NCBI GenBank assembly: GCA_002396205.1
Contig: DGXB01000084.1
Span: forward strand, 1 to 48,721
Origin: Bacteroidales bacterium UBA4243
Lineage (GTDB): Bacteria; Bacteroidota; Bacteroidia; Bacteroidales; F082
Length of the DNA stretch: 48,721 nucleotides
Reading direction: 5' to 3'
The position numbers were made by a program, and so were the translations under genes. Shown here in pieces: positions 31,317 to 39,885 of this stretch (its first letter is position 1; every line of letters begins with the position of its first letter). The notes under the pieces were generated by a model, which was not told the origin of the DNA, made no database searches, and saw only the letters and a list, made by a program, of their open reading frames with translations.

Positions 31317-32120
31317 TTACTCTTTCACCAACTTGACCGTAGTGGAGCCATTGGCCCCGATGATGCGAGCCACGTAGACACCTTGGGCATATTCACCCAA
31401 ATCAAGTTCGGCACGGCCTTCCTCAACTATGGCCGAAGCCACTTGCTTGCCAAACAAATCGAACACGACGACTTCACCGTTGGCAATGTTGGCTTCAATT
31501 GCGACCAAACCCGTGGTAGGATTGGGGCTCACAGAAGCCGTGACGGTGGTCAGTTCACCAACGCCCACGCCTTCCTCGTTTCCAACTCTCACGTCGTCGA
31601 CGTAAAGTCCTTCGCCATTGTGGCCTACACCAACAAACGAAATCTGATATGTGGCAGAAGGATCAGGGAGCTTGAATGATGCTGATTCCCAATCGTTTGT
31701 AGCATAAATATAGATTTCGATGAGCTGCCATGGCTCTTCGGGTGCCGTACGATACCAAACCGACAGCTCTTCCACGCCAAACTCACCCTGCAGTTGCTTG
31801 TGCTTAAACTCGATCACCGGGTCGGTGACGGCTGTGATATCCATCGGCTGCGAAATAAGACGAGCCTCACCGCCAAGCCAGATGAAGAAAGCGGTATTGT
31901 TAAGGATGACATAACCAGGGTCGACCACCCACGGGTCGGTGCCCGAAATGATTTCGTTTTGCCAGCAATGGAAATCATCGGAGCCTTCAAAATCATCGAA
32001 AAACGGCATATCGTCAGTCACGACAATCCCACCGCAAAGCGTGGTGAAACTGACGGGAGTGGCCCATTCCGATTCGTCGCTTTCACCGCATTTGGCCTTA
32101 ACGCGGAAGGTGTAAGTCAT
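31317..32120 (-). pseudogene. T9SS cargo gene, 3' part after a nonsense codon
   Basis: Same minus-strand frame as 32121-32816; the two are separated only by a TAA. It begins inside a fibronectin type III domain (TYTFRVKAKCGESDESEW). It continues with a second MAM/choice-of-anchor-J-like module (FFDDFEGSDDFHCWQ ... YQISFVGVGHNGEGLYVDDVRV) and ends in a type A sorting domain (SPNPTTGLVAIEA, VVVFDLFGKQV, AQGVYVARIIG, VKLVKE). An ATG follows the TAA at once, so re-initiation is possible, but the product would lack a signal peptide and could not be exported. Confidence 0.78.
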
Positions 32121-32816
32121 TTAAGGCATTAAGTCTTCCATCAGGTAGGGCTGCTCGTCAACTTCGTATTCCCTACCGCTCATCTCGATAGTCCAGCTGG
32201 TTTCGTTGCCCGTAGTCGACCAATGCAACATGGCAGACGACGCTGTAATCTCGTCGGCATAAAGACTGACGGGGCGCGCACAGCCCATCGTCGACATGAT
32301 TTCGATATTGTCGACAAAGATGTACATTCCGCCAAGACCCCTACCCAAGAAAGAAACCTGATAGGTAGCGCTAAGGTTCTCAAGTTCAAAGGTTTCCTCA
32401 TAGAAATTTTCGTAGTCGCTGAAGCTATAAGCGCCCAACAGATGCCACGCGTCGTTCTCGGAAGAACGGTAGCTGACTTCAAGCACATCGTTTTCAAAGA
32501 TGCCCATCATGGCATAAGAGAAACTGAAAGTGGCACCACCGATGGCCGACATGTCGAGCGTTGGAGAAATGAGACGGGCCTCGTCGCCATTGTTTTCATA
32601 GGTGAATGAAGCCACATTGGAATTCGTTCCGTCAAGGAGTGTCCAGTTGCCGCCATTGGTTTCCACCGTCCAGCAGTCGAAGCCGTCGCCTTCGAAGTCC
32701 TCAACGTAAGGCTGACTGTCAGTAATCGGGATGACGCATTGGCCAAACGACGTGGCCGCTGTCAGGAAAAGGATTGCCGTTGCAAGCAACATGCGCGTGA
32801 TAGAGTGTTTTTTCAT
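32121..32816 (-). pseudogene. T9SS cargo gene, 5' part (signal peptide, MAM-like domain, truncated Fn3)
   Basis: 231 residues. Signal peptide RMLLATAILFLTAATSFGQ; a MAM/choice-of-anchor-J-like module with the typical YVEDFEGDGFDCWT opening and YQVSFLGRGLGGMYIFVDNIEI ending; then the start of an Fn3 domain (ADEITASSAMLHWS). It stops at TAA (32121-32123) in the middle of that Fn3 domain, at YLMEDLMP, where relatives continue with a T/N-T-TYT strand. The whole gene (31317-32816) would encode about 499 residues. As it stands it makes a truncated secreted protein with no sorting domain. Confidence 0.78.
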
Positions 32817-32851
32817 AGGGGTTGAATTTTGATAATGAATAATTTAGGCGG

Positions 32852-32859
32852 CAAAGATA
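32852..32859 (-). promoter_or_regulatory. -7 box of the split T9SS gene
   Basis: CAAAGATA is TATCTTTG on the minus strand, 36 nt before the ATG at 32816. The promoter is intact although the gene is broken. Confidence 0.5.
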
Positions 32860-32916
32860 GATATTTTGTTGAATCGTTGAAGTGATGATTGTTGAATTGT
32901 GGTTGGATTTATTGTC

Positions 32917-32946
32917 AACAACTGAACAACTGAACAACTGTCAACT
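32917..32946. repeat. AACTGAAC octamer repeat
   Basis: CAACAACTGAACAACTGAACAACTGTCAAC; near-tandem 8-bp units that run into the stop codon of the EFR1 gene. Confidence 0.65.
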
Positions 32947-33696
32947 AAAGAAATACTGTCCCTTGCCTTTGGTGGCCTTGCCGTATTGTATGGCGTTGAC
33001 AGGACAATGGTGGTAGCAAGCCATGCAGATAGTGCAATTGCCATGCCATGTGGGCTTCCCGTTTTCGAGCGTAATGTTTTGCAACGGACACACATTCACG
33101 CACTTGCCGCAATGGATGCAGGCTTCAGTGACATGATATTTGCTGTCATCCGTCGCAAAGCGGTTGAACCCCGGATTGACCACATGGCTTTTCAGCCAAG
33201 CCAAGCTGCCCACAATCATTTTGGAAAAACTTTCCTTTTTCTGTAGCCTCGGAATACATCCTCGCATGGCTTTGTCAGTAGCCTCGATTTTTCGTTTGGC
33301 GTTCTCGTCGGTATCGAGCTTGAAGCCAGGCATACCGATATAAGTCTCAGGCATTTGCACACTGAAACAAGCCGACAATGACCAGCCTTTTTGCTCCACG
33401 GCCTTGCGGAAAATCTTTTCGGTGAGGCCACATTCGTCGCCCATAGTGCAAGCGAAAAAGAGATACGTAGGCTTCGCTGCCAACTGCATTTTCCCAATGA
33501 AATCCAGCACCAACTTTGGCGGTGCCCAAGAATAGACGGGAAAGACGAAACCTAATCTTTCGCCTTCGGCCAAAGTGTATTCATAACGGCCTTCACGTGC
33601 CGCCTCGGGAATGAAGACCAAAGTATCATTGAGACCTGCGGCGATGGTCTCAGCCACATGTTTACTGTTGCCACAGCCGGAGAAGTAGAAAATCAT
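32941..33696 (-). CDS. EFR1-family flavodoxin/ferredoxin fusion
   Basis: 251 residues. Residues ~1-150 are a flavodoxin-like domain (IFYFSGCGNSKHVAETIA, with the FMN phosphate loop; FVFPVYSWAPP). The C-terminal ~70 residues carry two 4Fe-4S motifs, CIHCGKCVNVCP and CTICMACYHHCP. The EFR1 type (EFR = 'EF-hand-like ferredoxin' naming by NCBI) is a soluble electron carrier or redox partner of unknown substrate, common in anaerobes. It argues for an anaerobic host. Divergent from the MATE gene. Confidence 0.87.
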   Translation of the reverse strand: MIFYFSGCGNSKHVAETIAAGLNDTLVFIPEAAREGRYEYTLAEGERLGFVFPVYSWAPPKLVLDFIGKMQLAAKPTYLFFACTMGDECGLTEKIFRKAVEQKGWSLSACFSVQMPETYIGMPGFKLDTDENAKRKIEATDKAMRGCIPRLQKKESFSKMIVGSLAWLKSHVVNPGFNRFATDDSKYHVTEACIHCGKCVNVCPLQNITLENGKPTWHGNCTICMACYHHCPVNAIQYGKATKGKGQYFFS

Positions 33697-33715
33697 ACGT
33701 TCTGATTTAGGCTGG

Positions 33716-33762
33716 CAAAAATAGGGAAAACTCTATAATTGCAAAGAAATGTCGTATTTTTG
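33716..33762. promoter_or_regulatory. Divergent -7 boxes of EFR1 and MATE genes
   Basis: CAAAAATA (33716-33723) is TATTTTTG on the minus strand, for EFR1. TATTTTTG (33755-33762) on the plus strand serves the MATE gene and supports its start at 33781. Confidence 0.5.
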
Positions 33763-33780
33763 CGCCGTAAAATAGCTTTT

Positions 33781-35106
33781 ATGCCCAAAAAATCCCTCAA
33801 TCGTTCCATCCTCAAACTCGCCGTCCCCAACATCGTCAGCAACATCACCGTGCCGCTACTGGGCTTCGTCGACATGGTGCTGATGGGTCATCAGGACAGC
33901 ATCGCCTACATCGGAGCCATCGGCTTGGGCGGCACCATCTTCAGCGTGATGTACTCCATCTTCAGCTTCATGCGAGCGGGCACTACGGGCTTCACAGCGC
34001 AGGCCTATGGCGCCAACGACCGCGCCGAAATCGCCTATTCGCTCTACCGCTCGCTCTGCATCGCACTGATAGCCACTGTTTTGGTTTTAGGGCTGCAAGG
34101 TCCAGTGGAATGGCTGAGCATGAAACTGCTCCACGGCAGCGACGAGGTGCTAGCCTACACCTCCACCTATTTCCGCGTGCGCATCTGGGCGGCGCCGGCG
34201 GTGCTCTGCCTCTATGCCTTCAACGGCTGGTACATCGGGATGCAAAACACCACCATCCCGATGGTCATCGCCATCCTCACCAATGTGGTCAACATCATTT
34301 TGAGCGTCATTTTCGTCAACGCGATGGGCATGGGCGTTGCGGGCGTGGCCTTGGGCACCGTCATCGCACAATATTGCGGCCTGATTACCGCTGTCGTTTT
34401 CCTTTTCGTCAAGTTCCGCTATCATCTCATCCCCATCCGCAGGGTGATTTTGTTGCAAAGCGACAAACTGAAACGTTTCTTCAAGGTCAACGCCGACTTC
34501 ATGATTCGTAGCATCCTTTTGGTGTTGAGCATCGCTTATTTCAACAACCAGTCGGCCAAACTCGGCGACGACATGCTGGCCGTCAACATGATTCTGATGC
34601 AGTTTTTCTACATCTTCTCCTACTTCACCGACGGCTTTGCATACGCTGGCGAGGCCTTGGTGGGGCGTTTCACGGGTGCGCACGACGGCAAGCAACTTCG
34701 CCAGACCGTCAAGCTGCTATTCCTTTGGGGCTTTTTCATCGCCTTGCCGTTCACGGTGCTTTACGCCCTATTCCCCGACTGGTTCATCGGCCTCGTCAGC
34801 GACCAGCCCGAAATCATCCCCATGGCCAAACCATACCATATCTATTTGGCGCTCATCCCTTTAATCACCTTTGCGGCTTTCCTTTGGGACGGTGTCTACA
34901 TCGGTGCCACGGCTGCCCGCGCCATCCGCAACACCATGCTCATCGCGGCCATCGGCGTGTTTCTGCCTGCCTCCTTATTATTAATGCCGCCCTTCGGCAA
35001 CCACGGCCTTTGGATTGCCTTCCTCTTGTTCATGGTTGCCAGAGGACTTTCAATGACTATAATGGCGCGTAAAGCGATTATAGAAATACCCAAAAAGGCT
35101 CATTAA
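33781..35106 (+). CDS. MATE-family efflux transporter (DinF-like)
   Basis: 441 residues from the ATG at 33781. Twelve hydrophobic segments. It opens ILKLAVPNIVSNITVPLLGFVDMVLMG, the MATE N-terminal signature. The FTAQAYGANDRAEI loop, the LVGRFTGAHDGKQL loop of the second half and the C-terminal GLWIAFLLFMVARG also fit. MATE proteins export cationic drugs or metabolites using Na+ or H+; the substrate here cannot be told. The extension to 33739 reaches back beyond the promoter box. It converges with hepT, stop to stop, with a 4-bp overlap. Confidence 0.9.
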   Translation: MPKKSLNRSILKLAVPNIVSNITVPLLGFVDMVLMGHQDSIAYIGAIGLGGTIFSVMYSIFSFMRAGTTGFTAQAYGANDRAEIAYSLYRSLCIALIATVLVLGLQGPVEWLSMKLLHGSDEVLAYTSTYFRVRIWAAPAVLCLYAFNGWYIGMQNTTIPMVIAILTNVVNIILSVIFVNAMGMGVAGVALGTVIAQYCGLITAVVFLFVKFRYHLIPIRRVILLQSDKLKRFFKVNADFMIRSILLVLSIAYFNNQSAKLGDDMLAVNMILMQFFYIFSYFTDGFAYAGEALVGRFTGAHDGKQLRQTVKLLFLWGFFIALPFTVLYALFPDWFIGLVSDQPEIIPMAKPYHIYLALIPLITFAAFLWDGVYIGATAARAIRNTMLIAAIGVFLPASLLLMPPFGNHGLWIAFLLFMVARGLSMTIMARKAIIEIPKKAH

Positions 35107-35474
35107 TCTTGCTTTTCCCATTCTACCCAATCGGTTTCGGAAAGATATTGGGTGATATGTGTTTGGAGTTCAGGGATTTCGTTATGAATGACGCTGAAAA
35201 CGACTTCGCTATCAACCTGGAAATACTCATGAACGAGAAAATTACGCATATCGCTAATACTACGCCATTCCACTTCGGGATGAGCTAATTTGAATTGCTC
35301 TGTCAGCATCCGAGCTGCTTCACCAATAATTTCAATGTTTTTCACAATGCCATAATAACGGAGAACATCTTGCTCGAGTTCTTGTTCCGAAAGATCTCCT
35401 GCATAGGTTTGCAAACGCTGAATAGCCTCAGCTATATGCTCCAAACGCATTTTGTCTTTAATTCGCTCTCTCAT
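35103..35474 (-). CDS. hepT: HepT-like HEPN toxin (DUF86)
   Basis: 123 residues from the ATG at 35472-35474; longer starts lie inside the partner gene. The HEPN ribonuclease motif RX4HXY is intact: R-NFLV-H-E-Y. The conserved GIVKNIEIIGEAARML and WRSISDMRN stretches fit DUF86/HepT. In type VII toxin-antitoxin systems HepT is a tRNase or mRNase that is silenced when MntA adds AMP to the motif's tyrosine, which is present here. It overlaps the end of mntA by 17 bp, and mntA is transcribed first, a common arrangement for this pair. Confidence 0.88.
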   Translation of the reverse strand: MRERIKDKMRLEHIAEAIQRLQTYAGDLSEQELEQDVLRYYGIVKNIEIIGEAARMLTEQFKLAHPEVEWRSISDMRNFLVHEYFQVDSEVVFSVIHNEIPELQTHITQYLSETDWVEWEKQD

Positions 35475-35757
35475 AAAGCAGTATTTTGTCGTTTTCAGCC
35501 GATTGACGGGCAAAAGGCAACAGTCCTTTTTCAGTAACCAAATCAACCTCTTTTGACAAGAGGTCTTGCAAATCGAGCCGCATCCCACTCAGTTTAAAAA
35601 GACCAACATGGGCTTGGCTATCAAGCACAACCATAATGTCTATATCGCTGTCCTCCCGCTGTTCGCCCCGAGCATATGAGCCGAACAACCATGCTTTCAG
35701 CACGGGCTGCGTCGTAAAATAGGCCGCGATGATCTGTTGCAAGTGCTGCTTGTCCAT
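35458..35757 (-). CDS. mntA: MntA-like minimal nucleotidyltransferase antitoxin
   Basis: 99 residues from the ATG at 35755-35757 (MDKQHLQQIIAAYF). The catalytic signature of MNT is complete: GSYARGEQREDSDIDIMV (G-S-X10-D-X-D), and a third acidic residue lies in KEVDLVTE. It AMPylates and so neutralises HepT. The upstream in-frame ATG at 35868 would lie before the promoter box at 35781-35788 and is rejected. Two-gene operon with hepT. Confidence 0.88.
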   Translation of the reverse strand: MDKQHLQQIIAAYFTTQPVLKAWLFGSYARGEQREDSDIDIMVVLDSQAHVGLFKLSGMRLDLQDLLSKEVDLVTEKGLLPFARQSAENDKILLYERAN

Positions 35758-35780
35758 TTCTTTTGAAATCTTTAATGCCG

Positions 35781-35788
35781 CAAAATTA
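35781..35788 (-). promoter_or_regulatory. -7 box of the mntA-hepT operon
   Basis: CAAAATTA is TAATTTTG on the minus strand, 23 nt before the mntA start. Confidence 0.55.
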
Positions 35789-35904
35789 GCATTTTCTTCA
35801 CAAATTCGTTTTGCTTTTCCAAAAAAGTTAGGTTTTAGTCGGTTTTTCGACTCACTCCTAATCTTCATGGCGAAAAAAGCTGTCTTTTCAACAAAATTAT
35901 TCCT

Positions 35905-35912
35905 TATTTTTG
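35905..35912 (+). promoter_or_regulatory. -7 box of the DUF2461 gene
   Basis: TATTTTTG, 16 nt before the ATG at 35929. Confidence 0.5.
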
Positions 35913-35928
35913 CCCAAAATTATCACAG

Positions 35929-36594
35929 ATGGAAGAAATCCTCAAATTCTTGGACAACGTATTGCGCAACAACAACCGCCCGTGGTTCCAAGAGCATAAG
36001 AACGAATACCTTAAGGCGCAGGCCAACTTCAACGCCTTGGCCGAGCAAATCATCGCCGGCGTGCAGAAATTCGACGACAACTGCAAGGGCTTGACTTTGA
36101 AAGACTGCACCTACCGCTTCTATCGCGACACACGATTCTCGCCCGACAAACGGCCTTACAAGACCCATTTCGGCGTGTTCGTCTGCCCCGAAGGCAAGAA
36201 GTCGATGCTGGGTGGCTATTATTTTCATGTGCAAGCCAAGGAATCGGAATACCTCACGGGCAACATGCTCTGCACGGGGATGTACATGCCCGACACGACC
36301 ATGCTGAAGACCATCCGCGACGAAATCCTCTTCAACGGCGAGCCGCTGGTGGAAGCCATCGCCAAAGCCAAAGGCTTCGACCTCGACACGAGCCACGCCA
36401 TGAAGCGCGTGCCCAACGGCTACCCGAAAGACCACCCGCATGCCGAGCTTTTCAAACAGCGCGACTGGCTCCTAATGCGCGACCTTCCCGATGCACGCCT
36501 CACCGACCCGCACTTGGTCGAATGGGTGCTATCCGAATTTGAGAAAACGAAAGATTTCTGCCAGTGGCTGAACCGAACCGTTCGTAGTGAATAA
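35929..36594 (+). CDS. DUF2461 family protein
   Basis: 221 residues, normal family length. Recognised by NNRPWFQEHKNEYLKA near the N-terminus, YRFYRDTRFSPDKRPYKTHFG in the middle, GGYYFHVQ, and HAMKRVPNGYPKDHP before the end. The last words are shared by nearly all DUF2461 proteins. No enzymatic function is known for the family. Soluble, no signal peptide. A 28-bp palindrome follows its stop. Confidence 0.9.
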   Translation: MEEILKFLDNVLRNNNRPWFQEHKNEYLKAQANFNALAEQIIAGVQKFDDNCKGLTLKDCTYRFYRDTRFSPDKRPYKTHFGVFVCPEGKKSMLGGYYFHVQAKESEYLTGNMLCTGMYMPDTTMLKTIRDEILFNGEPLVEAIAKAKGFDLDTSHAMKRVPNGYPKDHPHAELFKQRDWLLMRDLPDARLTDPHLVEWVLSEFEKTKDFCQWLNRTVRSE

Positions 36595-36599
36595 AAACA

Positions 36600-36627
36600 G
36601 TAGAGACGTAGCGCGCTACGTCTCTAC
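36600..36627. repeat. 28-bp palindrome (GTAGAGACG type)
   Basis: Perfect: GTAGAGACGTAGCG followed by its reverse complement; identical to the copy at 46112-46139. It lies between the convergent DUF2461 and pheS genes. Confidence 0.88.
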
Positions 36628-36652
36628 AAACAAAACCAAATCTCAGTAATCC

Positions 36653-37684
36653 TTATGCCAACTCAAACTGCTCCAAGAACCGCAAGTCGTTCTCGAAGAA
36701 CAGCCTCAAGTCGTTGATGCCGTATTTCAACATGGCGATGCGTTCCACACCCATGCCGAAGGCAAAGCCGGTGTACTTCTCCGGGTCGATGCCGCTGGCG
36801 ATGAGGATGTTGGGGTCGCACATGCCGCAGCCCAAAATCTCAACCCAACCTGTGTGCTTGCAGATATTGCAACCCTTGCCACCGCAGATGTTGCATGAGA
36901 TGTCCATCTCCGCTGAGGTCTCGGTGAAGGGGAAATACGACGGGCGGAAACGCACCTTGGTGCCCTCGCCGAAGAACTCCTGCACGAAGTGGTACAAGGT
37001 TTGCTTCAGGTCGGCAAAGGAGACGTTCTCGTCGATGTAAAGGCCCTCAATCTGGTGGAAGATGCAGTGGGCACGGGCTGAGATAGCCTCGTTGCGGAAC
37101 ACACGGCCCGGTGCGATGACGCGAATGGGTGGCTGTTGCTTTTCCATGGCACGAACCTGCACACTCGAAGTGTGGGTGCGCAGCAAGATGTCGCTCACCT
37201 TGTTCACGTTAGGCTCCTTATTAATAAAGAAGGTGTCCTGCATGTCGCGGGCAGGATGGTCGAGCGGGAAGTTCAAGGCCGAGAATACGTGGTAGTCGTC
37301 CTCGATTTCGGGGCCTTCAACGATGGTGAAGCCGAGGTGGGCGAAAATCTCGTTGATGTCGCGACGCACGATAGAAAGCGGGTGACGCGCACCGCGCATC
37401 TCGTTGGCGGGCATACTCATGTCGAAACCGGCATCGCTCGAATGCTGGTTCTCGAACTTCGACAGTTGCTCCTCTACCTTGTCTTGAACGGTGTTTTTCA
37501 GTTCGTTGAGCCTCATGCCCATCTCCTTGCGAAGCTCGGGGGCCACGGTCTTGAAGTCGGCAAACAAAGCGGGGATAACGCCTTTCTTGCTCAAATAGGT
37601 GATGCGGAAGTTCTCCAAAGCCTCTTTGCTGTCGGCCTGGAAATCACGCACTTGTGATAATATCTCTTCGATTCTTTCTTTCAT
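36653..37684 (-). CDS. pheS: Phenylalanyl-tRNA synthetase alpha subunit
   Basis: 343 residues, full length. N-terminal coiled coil (~1-85), then the class II catalytic core: motif 1 HPLSIVRRDINEIF, motif 2 region GRVFRNEAISARAHCIFHQIEGL, and motif 3 GFAFGMGVERIAMLKYGI. A four-cysteine cluster (CNICGGKGCNIC) before the GWVEILGCGM stretch is usual in Bacteroidota PheS. It charges tRNA-Phe together with PheT, which is not in the window, so the two subunit genes are separated here. Confidence 0.96.
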   Translation of the reverse strand: MKERIEEILSQVRDFQADSKEALENFRITYLSKKGVIPALFADFKTVAPELRKEMGMRLNELKNTVQDKVEEQLSKFENQHSSDAGFDMSMPANEMRGARHPLSIVRRDINEIFAHLGFTIVEGPEIEDDYHVFSALNFPLDHPARDMQDTFFINKEPNVNKVSDILLRTHTSSVQVRAMEKQQPPIRVIAPGRVFRNEAISARAHCIFHQIEGLYIDENVSFADLKQTLYHFVQEFFGEGTKVRFRPSYFPFTETSAEMDISCNICGGKGCNICKHTGWVEILGCGMCDPNILIASGIDPEKYTGFAFGMGVERIAMLKYGINDLRLFFENDLRFLEQFELA

Positions 37685-37685
37685 T

Positions 37686-37768
37686 GTTCTATGCTTTTAG
37701 CTTCTAGCAACTGGCTTCTGGCAACTGGCCAATTGAAATGCCAGTAGTCAAAGGCCAAAAGCCAGCAG
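37686..37768. repeat. Imperfect inverted repeat between cyclophilin and pheS genes
   Basis: TGGCTTCTGGCAACTGGCC on the left and GGCCAAAAGCCAGCAG on the right, with tandem CTTCTAGCAACTGG words. It reads as a degenerate hairpin similar in style to the 5991-6055 element; a possible terminator of the cyclophilin gene. Confidence 0.5.
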
Positions 37769-37770
37769 CT

Positions 37771-38403
37771 TTATTTTTCAATCGTAACGGAAATGATGGT
37801 CACAGGCTTGACCGGAACATCCATACGGCCTGTTTCGACGGCTGCGATCTTGTCGACCACGTCGAGGCCTTCGGTCACTTCGCCGAACACGGTGTATTCG
37901 CCATCGAGATGCGGCGTACCGCCCACGGTTTTGTAGGCTTGGCGCTGGCGGGCGCTGAACACCTTGCCCATACGACTTTCAAACATGTCGAGGGTGCGGT
38001 CGTCATACACCTTGCCTTGCACGATGTAGAACTGCGAACCGCTTGAGGCCTTCTGGGGGTTTACCTGGTCGCCTTGTCGGGCTGCGCAAAGGGCGCCTTT
38101 CTTGTGGAAATGGTTGTCCTTGATTTCGGCGGGAACCCTATAGCCCGGATCGAGGCTGCCGTCGGCATTCTGTCCGCCTTGGATCATGAAGTCCTTGATG
38201 ACGCGGTGGAACGGCGAGCCGTTGTACCAACCCTCGTTCACCAACTTGATGAAGTTGTCGCGGTGCTTGGGCGTGTCGTTATACAGTTTTGCCTTTATGG
38301 TACCCATGCTCGTCTTGATGACGACAACGGTTTCCTTCTCTGCATTCTGTGCCGTGCAGGTCAGTCCTGCGATAATCAATGCGGCTAAAATCAGTTTTTT
38401 CAT
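37771..38403 (-). CDS. Secreted peptidyl-prolyl cis-trans isomerase (cyclophilin)
   Basis: 210 residues. N-terminal signal (KKLILAALIIAGLTC), ending near a Cys, so a periplasmic protein, perhaps a lipoprotein. The cyclophilin core is clear: TSMGTIKAKLYNDTPKHRDNF, SPFHRVIKDFMIQGGQ (active-site Arg and Phe), GSQFYIVQG, and YTVFGEVTEGLDVVDKI. An insert of about 30 residues (YDDRTLDMFESRMGKVFSA) in the usual loop before HLDGEYTVFG is typical of Bacteroidota. It catalyses proline isomerisation in envelope proteins. Confidence 0.92.
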   Translation of the reverse strand: MKKLILAALIIAGLTCTAQNAEKETVVVIKTSMGTIKAKLYNDTPKHRDNFIKLVNEGWYNGSPFHRVIKDFMIQGGQNADGSLDPGYRVPAEIKDNHFHKKGALCAARQGDQVNPQKASSGSQFYIVQGKVYDDRTLDMFESRMGKVFSARQRQAYKTVGGTPHLDGEYTVFGEVTEGLDVVDKIAAVETGRMDVPVKPVTIISVTIEK

Positions 38404-38410
38404 ATTTCTG

Positions 38411-38481
38411 GGAATTTAAGATTTAAAGATTCAAGATTCAAAGATTTAAGATTCCAACTGAACAACTAAACAACTGAACAA
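38411..38481. repeat. AAGATTTA/AAGATTCA and AACTGAAC tandem repeats
   Basis: Runs of AAGATTTAAAGATTCAAGATT type (38415-38452) are followed by ACTGAACAACTAAACAACTG (from 38458) up to the stop of the DUF4270 gene. The whole gap between the two genes is made of these near-tandem words. Confidence 0.7.
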
Positions 38482-39831
38482 CTATTCATTAACTATGGAG
38501 TAAGTCACTTCGAGCTTCATTTTCTCCATCTCGTTCGACTCGGGACCGTTGATGACCAACCGTTGTGCATTATAGGCCGTCCCATTGATGCCCAAGCAGA
38601 TGCCCGTGTTGTCTCTCTTCTCCAGGATCACGCTTTGAATGTACTCCGTGATACGGAAGGTGACCGACTGATTGCTTGTGTTGAACGTGCCTCCGAAATA
38701 GCCTGCTCCTTCGTAATAGTCGGGCAAGAGGTAGGTGGAGCTGTCGGCATTGAAGCCTAACAAGATGAAATTGGAAGGCGCTTTATAGATCGAGTCGGTC
38801 AGCATCGACGAGGCTGGCAACACGAGTTTGGCTTCGTTGACCACCAAATGGCAGCCGTCCAACGAGTCGGTCCAATGGCTGAGGTTGGGGAATTTCAACC
38901 ATGTTCTCACGCCGCCCATGGTTTGGAGATAGACGGTAGATTGGCCCAATTCGTGCTGATTGCCAATCATTTGGTTGACAAATTCGGGGCTGCCTTGCGA
39001 ATAGTCGTGTTCGAAATGGTTGAAATAGACGTCCGACGAAGTCACATAGAAATTGTAGCGCATGGGCTTTTCGGGCGTAGCTGCGTCGTGATAATAGAGT
39101 TGCAGCAGCGTATAGGTGTTGTTGGTCAGGGTGAAAGAGGTGATGGCGCCGTTGGTGCTCACGGGGTCGCAAGTCACGAACAGGCCCTTGAAGTGTTGCT
39201 TGAACAGGTCGGGGCGCGAATAGGCCGTGGTGTCGAGCGTCATCAAGTAGTTGCCCAACTCCTGGCTCAGTGGGATGCGCACGATGGCGTGGGCGATGGT
39301 GTCGGTGCCGATGACGTTGACCTTGGTTCTCGGTCGCGGGCTGAATTGGTAGCCGTTGGCCACGTCGGTATTGTCAAAGGCCACCCACGAGTAGCTGTAA
39401 TAGGTCGAATCCGTCATCAGCGAGTCGGTGAGCACGAAGGCATGTGCCGTTTGCATTGCCATTGTGTCGCCATAGTAGCCGGAGACGCACAGTTGCAGCA
39501 CCAACGAGTCCATCACGGGGTTGTTGCCAAAGCTTTGTCCAGCCACCGAAGGGCGAAACTGGGTGTAGAAACCCGCTTCCGTTGCGCCAAAAACGGGGTC
39601 TTTCATGGCCCCCAGCAGCGCATAGGTGGCATTGCTGGTGGCGATGGAGTCGAAATACGAATGGCACACGATTGCAACCGTGTCGGTATGGTGGACGTCG
39701 ATATAGTCGCTGTCGGAGATGAGTCCGTTGCCGATGGTCTCGGGCGACTTCTTACACGAGACGAAGGCCAAGGCCAGTAGGCCAATCATTAACGCTATGG
39801 TTTTGGGAGCGGTTGAATGATGTGTTTTCAT
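38482..39831 (-). CDS. DUF4270 lipoprotein
   Basis: 449 residues. The N-terminal lipobox LALAFVSC gives a lipoprotein. The opening KSPETIGNGLISDSDYIDVHHTDT and the conserved YALLGAMKDPVFGATEAGFYTQFRP are characteristic of DUF4270, a Bacteroidota family of unknown function predicted at the cell surface. The rest is strand-rich (VNEAKLVLPASSML, FRITEYIQSVI). It lies 54 bp downstream of the short GT5 gene on the same strand. These two families are often neighbours in Bacteroidales. Confidence 0.88.
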   Translation of the reverse strand: MKTHHSTAPKTIALMIGLLALAFVSCKKSPETIGNGLISDSDYIDVHHTDTVAIVCHSYFDSIATSNATYALLGAMKDPVFGATEAGFYTQFRPSVAGQSFGNNPVMDSLVLQLCVSGYYGDTMAMQTAHAFVLTDSLMTDSTYYSYSWVAFDNTDVANGYQFSPRPRTKVNVIGTDTIAHAIVRIPLSQELGNYLMTLDTTAYSRPDLFKQHFKGLFVTCDPVSTNGAITSFTLTNNTYTLLQLYYHDAATPEKPMRYNFYVTSSDVYFNHFEHDYSQGSPEFVNQMIGNQHELGQSTVYLQTMGGVRTWLKFPNLSHWTDSLDGCHLVVNEAKLVLPASSMLTDSIYKAPSNFILLGFNADSSTYLLPDYYEGAGYFGGTFNTSNQSVTFRITEYIQSVILEKRDNTGICLGINGTAYNAQRLVINGPESNEMEKMKLEVTYSIVNE

Positions 39832-39885
39832 CAGGTCAATATTTGTTGAGGTTATTCGATGTGAGATAACTCAAAAAAGCGGTTC

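Noticed and set aside
32121..32123. Two separate genes at 31317 and 32121
   Set aside because: The frame and an Fn3 domain run straight through the stop; the downstream part has a sorting domain but no signal peptide.
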